From Armatimonadota bacterium (GTDB lineage Bacteria; Armatimonadota; SYMT01): a stretch of 8,611 nucleotides of DNA. The position numbers and the translations under genes were made by a program. The notes beneath the pieces were generated by a model that worked only from the letters and a program-made list of their open reading frames with translations, was not told the DNA's origin and did not search any database. Below, in pieces: positions 1-6,931 of this stretch (within the stretch, counting starts at the first letter, position 1; every line of letters begins with the position of its first letter). Location of the stretch: positions 1-8,611 of the forward strand of contig JAJFMS010000088.1 in NCBI GenBank assembly GCA_020696885.1. Reading direction: 5' to 3'.

Positions 1-1506
1 CCGCAGGTTCTTCTCCGTCTCGCCGATGTACTTGCTCACCACGCCGGCCAGGTCGATGCGGTACAGGTCCAGCCGCAGCTCGTTCGCCAGCACCTCGGCG
101 GCCAGCGTCTTCCCAGTACCGCTGGCGCCGGCGAACAGGGCGGAAATCCCCAGGCCGCGCGAGCTCTTCCCGCCGAACCCCCACTCGTCGTAGACTTGCG
201 TGCGGCCCCGCACGTGGGCCGCGATCATCCGGAGCGTCGCCTCTTCCGCGGCGGGCAGGACCAGGTCGTCCCAACCGTTGGTGGTGGAGATCCGGTGAGC
301 CAGATCATCCAGCCGCGGTCGCGCCTGTGCCCTGCAGGTGTCCCAGAGGGCCGCGCCCAGCCGCTCGGGAGCGGGCTCCGGCCCCTTGGCCGGCTCCGCC
401 TCCGCGCAGGCGGTGGCTGCCGCGGCCCGCACGGTGTCGCCGTCGAGGCGGAACTGCGCGGCCAGCGCGCCCAGTTGACCGTTGAGGCGGGCCGACGCAG
501 CGGCTCCGAGCATCTCTCGCCAGAGCGCTTCCTGCTCCTTAGCCTGCGGGGTCGGGAGATCGAAGCGCACCGAAGGGGGGCCGTCGCCGGGGACCGGCGG
601 CATCGGCTCGGCGGCGGAGAGGAAGACCGCGCCTCCGGCTCGCGCCGCCCAGAGCGCCACTACCCGCCGCCGCTCCGGCTCACCGCAGTCATCGGCTTCC
701 ACCAGCAAGGCGCTCTCCGCAAGCACCGCCTCACGCTCCCAGAGACGGCCCAGCGCTTCGCGATCCGCCGCGGCGGTAGGTAGGTCGCGCGCATCCAGAA
801 TATGCAGACGCATCCCCAGCCGGGCGCAGCTCCCGGCGGCCACCGCTCGCCGGGCGGAGGCATCCGGGCCGCACAGGGAGACCACGGGCCAGCGCGCGCC
901 GGACGGACAGGAGGTCCAGAGCTGGACCACGCGACTCACCACGTGCCGGTATGAAGGCAGGAGGCTTCGCTCATCATCCGGTATACCGATAGGGCGTACG
1001 AGGCCAGTCAGCCGCTCGTCGAGGCCTTCGACGCCGGCCAGGAAGTGCAATACGCGCTCGTCCAGGCGCAGTGGCGAGGAGGTGAGCGGCTCGTCCGGGG
1101 ACCCGCCGGGCTCGACCAACCGCCAGTGCCGCAGCGGGCCACCGGGGGCCAGGGCGCTCCAATGCGCGTCCTCCGGCAGGGCCGCGAGGGCCAGACCGAA
1201 CGTGGGCCGGCCGGAAGCGTGGCTTGCGCCGGGCAGCCGCGCTACCTGATCCCGGAAACCGGCGTCCAGCTCGATCCCGGCGCACAGCAGCACCAGGTCT
1301 CGCTCGAACGCGCTCAGCTCGAATGCCGCGCACAGGCGGTCCAGCGCGGGGGAGGCACCGCCGGGCATCGCGGCGGCCGCGCCTTCGGCCTGGGCCTGCG
1401 CCGCGGCCGGATCGCCGCCGCCGAGCCGGGAACGCAGCCCGGCCAGGGCAACCGTCAGGTACGCCTGGTTCGCGCGGCTCCAGTCGCCGCCTGGGTAGCG
1501 GTTCAT
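1..1506 (-). CDS. AAA ATPase of contractile injection system, Pvc15-like (3' end cut by window)
   Basis: Hand translation from the ATG at 1506 gives 502 codons with no stop to base 1, so only the N-terminal part is present. Residues about 65-82 hold a helical stretch (LSAFERDLVLLCAGIELD) typical of the N-terminal region of these ATPases. Residues about 204-300 look like a degenerate first AAA module: the P-loop position reads GPDASARRA (from G213) without the GK[ST] core, while a Walker-B-like strand ALLVEADD ends at D273. A second module has an intact Walker A, GASGTGKT (460-467), followed by SKYIGETEKNLR at the window edge, the pore-loop region of classic AAA proteins. Its Walker B, sensors and arginine finger lie outside. 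The start overlaps the DUF4255 stop as ATGA, with AGGTGG seven bases upstream (1514-1519), so translation is coupled. In eCIS loci this ATPase is thought to assist assembly or cargo loading; that role is inferred from family and context. Confidence 0.88.
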   Translation of the reverse strand, partial: MNRYPGGDWSRANQAYLTVALAGLRSRLGGGDPAAAQAQAEGAAAAMPGGASPALDRLCAAFELSAFERDLVLLCAGIELDAGFRDQVARLPGASHASGRPTFGLALAALPEDAHWSALAPGGPLRHWRLVEPGGSPDEPLTSSPLRLDERVLHFLAGVEGLDERLTGLVRPIGIPDDERSLLPSYRHVVSRVVQLWTSCPSGARWPVVSLCGPDASARRAVAAGSCARLGMRLHILDARDLPTAAADREALGRLWEREAVLAESALLVEADDCGEPERRRVVALWAARAGGAVFLSAAEPMPPVPGDGPPSVRFDLPTPQAKEQEALWREMLGAAASARLNGQLGALAAQFRLDGDTVRAAAATACAEAEPAKGPEPAPERLGAALWDTCRAQARPRLDDLAHRISTTNGWDDLVLPAAEEATLRMIAAHVRGRTQVYDEWGFGGKSSRGLGISALFAGASGTGKTLAAEVLANELRLDLYRIDLAGVVSKYIGETEKNLR

Positions 1507-2723
1507 GGCAGCACCACCTGCGGCGCGCCGGCCAGAGGGCTCTCCGCGCCATCCACTCGCACACGCACTCGCCAGGTCCCCGCCGGCGCCCCCGGCAGCG
1601 GCACCGAGAAGGCTGCCGCATCGGCGGCCGGCAAGTCAAGCCGAGCCACGAAGGCAAGGGCGCCATTCGGCCCTACCAGCTCCACCTGCACCACCTGCCC
1701 GGCGCGCACCGGCGGGCTGAGGGACAGGTCCAGCTCGCTCCCCGCCCCGAGGACCGCCGTCAGCAGGCGAGGGTGCAGCACCCACGCGGCCACGTCCGAG
1801 GCGAAGAGCGGGTAAAGCGTGGGCGACGCGGCGGACAGCGGGAGGAAGTGAGTGATCTGCACGCCCTGGATCCCCGCACGGAGACCCGGATGACCGGTGA
1901 GCGGCAGCCGCAGCGACGTGTCATTAGCACCCGCGCCGGCGGCAGGCGCGCCGCCCGCCACCACCGTTTCGGAGCCGTCGCCGGTGAGCCGCACCCGGGT
2001 CTCACCCTGCTGGGCGCGGAGCTGCTGTCCGGTCAACAGGAGGACGCTGGTGTCCACAATCGAGCCGCCGCCGGCCGCCTCGATCGTATCGATCCGCGGA
2101 TCCCGACCCGGCTGGACGGCCACCTGCGGTGACAGCACGGCCGGCGCCGCGGCCACGTCTTCCGGGTGGTCCAGAAACACCACGCTGGCCTGGTAGGCGA
2201 CGGAGAGCGCGTAGGGGGTCTGGAAGAGCACGCTCCAGGTCCGGCTGAGCTCCTCCAGCGACATCGGCATCGGCGTGAGCTTGACGCGCTCGACCTCCGA
2301 CCCCAGGTCCGAGGTTGCGAGGAACGCGAACTGGGGATTCGCCAGCGTCGCGGCGATCATGTCCCGCGTGAGCGTCGGGCGGGCGTGCAGGGAGCTGGTG
2401 ATGATCCCCAGCAGCAACTGCGGCACCAGCGTGGCATCGTCGCCGTAGCAGGTGAGCACGTACTGCAGGTCCACCGCGGCGCGCGGGCGCTGGATGAAGG
2501 AGCCGTCCAGCCGCCGGCACGGAGCATCGGCGGAGCGGAAGGTGGGGTTGGGGGTGATCTGCAGGAGGAAGACGTTGATGCGCGACGCAGCAGTCCCCGA
2601 GGGCGCGTCCGGACGACGGTTGGTGACCGTGGTCCCACCCACGCCGGGAACGGCGTTTACGGCCGTTTGCAGGTGCTGGCTCAGCGCTGCGGTCACGGCG
2701 GCGATGCTGCGGAAGTCGCTCAC
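1503..2723 (-). CDS. DUF4255 (Pvc16-type) tail terminator/cap-like protein of eCIS
   Basis: A 406-residue protein. Residues about 5-190 match the DUF4255/Pvc16 N-terminal family by eye: an opening helix (SDFRSIAAVTAALSQHL), the INVFLLQITPNPTFRS strand near 49-64, AAVDLQYVLTCYG near 82-94, and the family-like end TPYALSVAYQASVVFLD near 169-185. In characterised eCIS and R-type particles, proteins of this family sit at the distal end of the tube/sheath. Residues about 190-406 form a long extension rich in short beta-strand patterns (for example ELDLSLSPPVRAGQVVQVEL and GTWRVRVRVDG), suggesting one or two Ig-like or beta-sandwich domains. The start is a GTG: the nearby upstream ATG at 2731 is out of frame and stops after three codons. 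No strong Shine-Dalgarno is seen. The gene follows a 96-base repeat-containing gap and its stop overlaps the AAA ATPase start. Confidence 0.87.
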   Translation of the reverse strand: MSDFRSIAAVTAALSQHLQTAVNAVPGVGGTTVTNRRPDAPSGTAASRINVFLLQITPNPTFRSADAPCRRLDGSFIQRPRAAVDLQYVLTCYGDDATLVPQLLLGIITSSLHARPTLTRDMIAATLANPQFAFLATSDLGSEVERVKLTPMPMSLEELSRTWSVLFQTPYALSVAYQASVVFLDHPEDVAAAPAVLSPQVAVQPGRDPRIDTIEAAGGGSIVDTSVLLLTGQQLRAQQGETRVRLTGDGSETVVAGGAPAAGAGANDTSLRLPLTGHPGLRAGIQGVQITHFLPLSAASPTLYPLFASDVAAWVLHPRLLTAVLGAGSELDLSLSPPVRAGQVVQVELVGPNGALAFVARLDLPAADAAAFSVPLPGAPAGTWRVRVRVDGAESPLAGAPQVVLP

Positions 2724-2763
2724 GAGCTCATTCTCTGCGGGTCTCCGTCGGTGCCGGCGGCAA

Positions 2764-2793
2764 TACTCCAGTGCTCCACTACTCCATCACTCC
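2764..2793. repeat. Intergenic copy of the 16-bp-period repeat
   Basis: This tract lies in the 96-base gap between the proline-rich gene and the DUF4255 gene. It is built of variants of 'actccagtg/actccatcactcc'. The 17-mer cactactccatcactcc at 2777-2793 is identical to bases 5220-5236 and 5236-5252 in the sheath-tube gap. It therefore belongs to the same repeat family, placed in a second spacer of the same operon and outside any coding frame that can be supported. Function is unknown. Confidence 0.8.
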
Positions 2794-2819
2794 GTCGTGG
2801 TCAGTGGCTTCCGCTACCA

Positions 2820-3761
2820 TCAGTAACGTCCATCCGCACGACGCTCCAGATACGTCTCCAGCGAGACGGCGGGGCGCGGAGGCTCCGGCCGGGCGGCCTC
2901 GGAGCGGGGTGCTGGCGAGGGCGGGGCGGCGACCGGGGCGCGAACTTCGATCCGGCCGATCGTGACGTTGATGATCGGGGGCGGCGGCGCGGCTCGACGC
3001 TCCCGGAGCGGCGCGGGGCCGAACTCCGCGCCCTCCCCGGTAACCCGGCGACCCGTCGCCACCGGCAGCGGCTCGTCCCTCGCGGCACGCTGCGGCGACG
3101 ACGCGGGGCGCAGCGTCGGCAGGGAGCCGGGAGAGTCGTGGGTCGGCTGTTCGGTGGTGTCCGAGACAGTGAGCTCCTGGAACGCCGGAGACTCGAGGGG
3201 CGGAGCGTCCGGACCGGAGCGCAGGCGCATCGGCTCCGGGATCGCTTCGGCGCGCCGGGGCGTGGAGACCCGTCTCGGGAGGCCGGGCTCCGCGGCGAGC
3301 AAACGAGGCTTCGGCTCGGAGACGAGCGGGGGCTCTGCCGGTATCCGGCGCGGGCCGCTCGCTTCGCCGGCCGGGCGAGGCTCGGCGACCGGGGCGGGAG
3401 GGACCACGATGGGTGTAACCGCCGGCGCCTCGGTCCCCTCGGAGCCGGTGGTTACCGGACGAGGCGGCGCGGCAACCGGTTCTACCGCCGGTAGAGCCGG
3501 GTCCAGCCGGCGCATCGGCGCGCGCGGCTCCAATATCGAGCTCCGGGGTGGCTCCTCTTCGGAGTGCTCCACCTCCAGCTCACTCCAGGTCGTCTCGGGG
3601 ACGGTGGCGGACGGGGCCTCGAACCGGGAGGGAAGCCGGGGCCGCAGCGTCGCGACCGGCAGCCCGGTGTGATCGTTCTCTGATGCAGTACCAACAGCAG
3701 CTAGAGTAGTCAGGCGGGCCAGGAAATCACCCCGCGGCGTTGCGGATTTGGCTTCTGCCAT
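2820..3761 (-). CDS. Proline-rich, probably disordered eCIS-associated protein with conserved-looking C-terminal tail
   Basis: 313 residues, about 19% proline and with no cysteine, low in aromatic residues and with no signal peptide or membrane segment. Residues about 1-20 could form a short helix (GDFLARLTTLAAVG). Residues about 35-260 are low-complexity Pro/Ala/Arg/Glu sequence without recognisable fold. The C-terminus is different: INVTIGRIEVRAP at 265-276 is a plausible beta strand, and SLETYLERRADGR at 300-312 a plausible amphipathic helix, separated by another proline run. Short proteins ending in a similar 'VTIGRIEVRA ... proline run ... SL-x-x-YL' pattern are, from memory, recurrent next to DUF4255 genes in eCIS loci, but no function is established. 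The start is well supported: GAGAGG at 3768-3773, six bases upstream, and only two bases separate it from the preceding stop. A linker, scaffold or tape-measure-like role is possible but is inference. Confidence 0.8.
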   Translation of the reverse strand: MAEAKSATPRGDFLARLTTLAAVGTASENDHTGLPVATLRPRLPSRFEAPSATVPETTWSELEVEHSEEEPPRSSILEPRAPMRRLDPALPAVEPVAAPPRPVTTGSEGTEAPAVTPIVVPPAPVAEPRPAGEASGPRRIPAEPPLVSEPKPRLLAAEPGLPRRVSTPRRAEAIPEPMRLRSGPDAPPLESPAFQELTVSDTTEQPTHDSPGSLPTLRPASSPQRAARDEPLPVATGRRVTGEGAEFGPAPLRERRAAPPPPIINVTIGRIEVRAPVAAPPSPAPRSEAARPEPPRPAVSLETYLERRADGRY

Positions 3762-3763
3762 CG

Positions 3764-4567
3764 CTAACCTCTCACCAGCTCAAGATACATCCGGCGGCGA
3801 GCGGGGCTGAGCGCCAGGACTTCCGGCTCGGTCCATCCATACGCGGCTGCCAGCACGTGGACCTCACCCAGGAGCTGGCGTGCCCGGACGTCCACTTCGG
3901 CAAACAGGTGCTCCACGATGTCGAAGCGCGTTTCGAACCGCTTGTCACAGCGGAAGCAGCCCACCTCGATCAGGATCTCGGCCAGCGGATCGGCCGCTTC
4001 CATCGCCGCGACCAGCGCTTCTTCCAGCGCCGACAAAGCCACCCGCTGCGCGGTATCCCGCCCCACTAAACACCGCTCGAGTAGCAGCCGGCGCCGGTCA
4101 GCGCCGCCATGGGAGCCGGCGATCGCGGCCAGGTCCACCCAGGTCGGCAGCCGGAACCGGACGCGCTCCTCCCCATCGAGAATGGTCAAGTCCGGCGGAT
4201 TCGCCGCGGGCGACAGGAGGTCACCCACGGAGAAGTCCACTTCCAGCCGCTCGCCGCACTGCGGGCAATCGATCACGCAGGTCAGCTTGGGTCCGAACAG
4301 GCGGCTCCGCAGCCCGAGCAGCCGCGCGTTCGCTACTCCGACCGGAAGCGCGTCCTGAGCCGCGCCGGGATCCGCCAGGGTGAGCAGCGCCAGCGCCCGG
4401 GCCGGTAGGGTCGCCGCCGCCTGTGCCTGCTCCCAGGCGTCCAGGAGCGCCGTCTCCGGGTTCGGCCTGGGATCGCCTCCTCCGCCCGCGGGAGCCCGCG
4501 GTGAGTGACCGTTCGAGGCCCCGTTCCGGTCCCGCTGCGCGGGATCGTGAATCATTCCTGGCACCAT
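3764..4567 (-). CDS. Double-CxxC eCIS protein resembling T4 gp26-type baseplate assembly family
   Basis: 267 residues. The first ~35 are flexible and Gly/Pro-rich. Residues about 37-95 are helical (ALLDAWEQAQAAATLPARAL, then ARLLGLRSRLFGPKL). A first Cys pair, CPQC, is at 101-104 and a second, CFRC, at 204-207, each followed by beta-strand-like sequence (ERLEVDFSVGDL and KRFETRFDIVEHL), suggesting one zinc site shared by two half-motifs or two zinc ribbons. The C-terminal helix region ends in YGWTEPEVLALSPARRRMYLELV (about 243-265), a pattern familiar from hypothetical proteins placed just after tube genes in eCIS clusters and related to phage baseplate hub chaperones. Its likely role is assembly of baseplate or tube; this is inferred from family resemblance and position. 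The ATG at 4567 directly abuts the tube stop (TAA then ATG), so coupled translation is likely. An in-frame ATG four codons later is an alternative start. Confidence 0.78.
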   Translation of the reverse strand: MVPGMIHDPAQRDRNGASNGHSPRAPAGGGGDPRPNPETALLDAWEQAQAAATLPARALALLTLADPGAAQDALPVGVANARLLGLRSRLFGPKLTCVIDCPQCGERLEVDFSVGDLLSPAANPPDLTILDGEERVRFRLPTWVDLAAIAGSHGGADRRRLLLERCLVGRDTAQRVALSALEEALVAAMEAADPLAEILIEVGCFRCDKRFETRFDIVEHLFAEVDVRARQLLGEVHVLAAAYGWTEPEVLALSPARRRMYLELVRG

Positions 4568-5095
4568 TTAAAGTCCGGTCGGCTCGGCGGGTTCCACCAC
4601 CGAGAGATCACGTTCCCACCCTTCGTTCTCCAGCTTGATCATCTGGATCGCGACGGCGTTCCCGGAGGCGTCGAGCTCCGGCAGCGCCGTGAACTCCGAG
4701 ACCCAGCACCGGAACACGTTGTAGGCCACCGCCGTCGTGCCCGCCTCGTTCATCAGTTCGATCCGGAGATCGCGGCGGAACTCCGCCAGCGCGGCCTCGG
4801 CGCCCTTCCCGGCGCCGTAGTTCCAGACGCGGTTCGCCCACTTCTCAAACTCCTCGTCGTGGGTCACGCCCCGCTCCAGCGTGATCGCCTCATACTCCGT
4901 CTTCCCGGGCGACTTCCGGCTGCTGCTGGGGTCGTTGCCTTCCCGGTGCTTCACCACTTCCGTGGTGCGCTTCAGGGCGCTCACTTTGCTCACCCCGGCG
5001 ACCGGGTCCGGACTATCGGCGAACTTGACCTGGAATTTGTAGCTCTTGTAAGGGTCGTAACGATGCGCATTCACCTTGAACTGTGGGGCGGGCAT
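4568..5095 (-). CDS. Contractile injection system tail tube protein (T4 gp19-like)
   Basis: 175 residues from the ATG at 5095. The family pattern is clear: an N-terminal DPYKSYKFQVKF (14-25), VAGVSKVSALKRTTEVVKHREG (32-53), EYEAITLERGVTHDEEFEKW (68-87), a helix with LRIELMNEAG, and the C-terminal CWVSEFTALPELDASGNAV with IKLENEGWERD (130-163). This is the phage T4 gp19-like/Pvc1 tube fold, whose hexamers stack into the inner needle through which cargo passes. Length is typical. A TTG start at 5131 would add 12 residues (RTTRSSIRRPP-type sequence), but a perfect AGGAGG six bases before the 5095 ATG decides the start. Only one tube gene is visible, whereas Pvc/Afp loci carry two. It is followed immediately by the double-CxxC gene and separated from the sheath by the repeat-bearing gap. 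Confidence 0.95.
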   Translation of the reverse strand: MPAPQFKVNAHRYDPYKSYKFQVKFADSPDPVAGVSKVSALKRTTEVVKHREGNDPSSSRKSPGKTEYEAITLERGVTHDEEFEKWANRVWNYGAGKGAEAALAEFRRDLRIELMNEAGTTAVAYNVFRCWVSEFTALPELDASGNAVAIQMIKLENEGWERDLSVVEPAEPTGL

Positions 5096-5101
5096 GGGGG
5101 G

Positions 5102-5107
5102 CCTCCT
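5102..5107 (-). promoter_or_regulatory. Ribosome binding site of tail tube gene
   Basis: Read on the minus strand, AGGAGG is followed by six cytosines and the ATG at 5095. This perfect Shine-Dalgarno selects that ATG over the upstream in-frame TTG and suggests strong initiation, as suits a high-copy structural protein. Confidence 0.85.
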
Positions 5108-5153
5108 AATCGAACTGCGAGTGGTACGCAAGGGGCGGCGCGACAGTCGGGAA

Positions 5154-5253
5154 GTGGAGTAATGGAGTGCTGGAGTAATGGAGTGTTGGGGAACGCGGCC
5201 GGAAGGCCGCTCCAGTACCCACTACTCCATCACTCCACTACTCCATCACTCCC
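5154..5253. repeat. Long imperfect inverted repeat of 16-bp units between sheath and tube genes
   Basis: The left arm holds two direct copies of tggagtaatggagtg (5155-5169 and 5171-5185). The right arm holds two overlapping copies of cactactccatcactcc (5220-5236, 5236-5252). The right arm is the near reverse complement of the left, so the 100-base element can fold into a long imperfect hairpin in the transcript, with mismatches recurring at the same positions of each unit. At its centre is a perfect short stem, gcggcc/ggccgc (5195-5200 with 5205-5210), around a four-base loop. No T tract follows on the minus strand, so it is not a classical intrinsic terminator. It sits just after the sheath stop and before the tube RBS, where it could affect mRNA stability or processing and so the sheath:tube ratio; this is inference. 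Confidence 0.82.
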
Positions 5254-5256
5254 CCG

Positions 5257-6885
<1,629 letters not shown>

Positions 6886-6891
6886 CGGCTT

Positions 6892-6897
6892 TCCTCT
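6892..6897 (-). promoter_or_regulatory. Ribosome binding site of sheath gene
   Basis: On the minus strand AGAGGA lies six bases before the ATG at 6885. Starting at the in-frame ATG at 6900 or GTG at 6903 would place this motif inside the coding region and give those codons no comparable site. Confidence 0.75.
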
Positions 6898-6931
6898 CAT
6901 CACGGGGCGCGGCGTGGCCGGCCCCAGTCGG

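Noticed and set aside
974..1666. Minus-strand 230-codon open frame straddling the AAA/DUF4255 junction
   Set aside because: It is a shifted frame within two real genes; its translation is Arg-rich and matches no family, while the other frames give clear AAA and DUF4255 sequence.
1045..3672. Several long plus-strand open frames across this span
   Set aside because: They lie opposite well-supported minus-strand genes, have Arg/Gly/Pro/Ala-biased low-information translations and no family patterns. GC-rich DNA produces such antisense open frames routinely.
5096..5131. TTG-initiated N-terminal extension of the tube protein
   Set aside because: The perfect AGGAGG placed six bases before the ATG at 5095, and the MPAPQFKVNA-type start expected of the family, favour the shorter protein.
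5195..5210. Intrinsic terminator after the sheath gene
   Set aside because: The six-bp GC stem is perfect, but no run of T follows it in the minus-strand direction and the downstream genes belong to the same system.
5154..5253. CRISPR array
   Set aside because: The units are 16 bp in period without unique spacers, and the arms are in opposite orientation.
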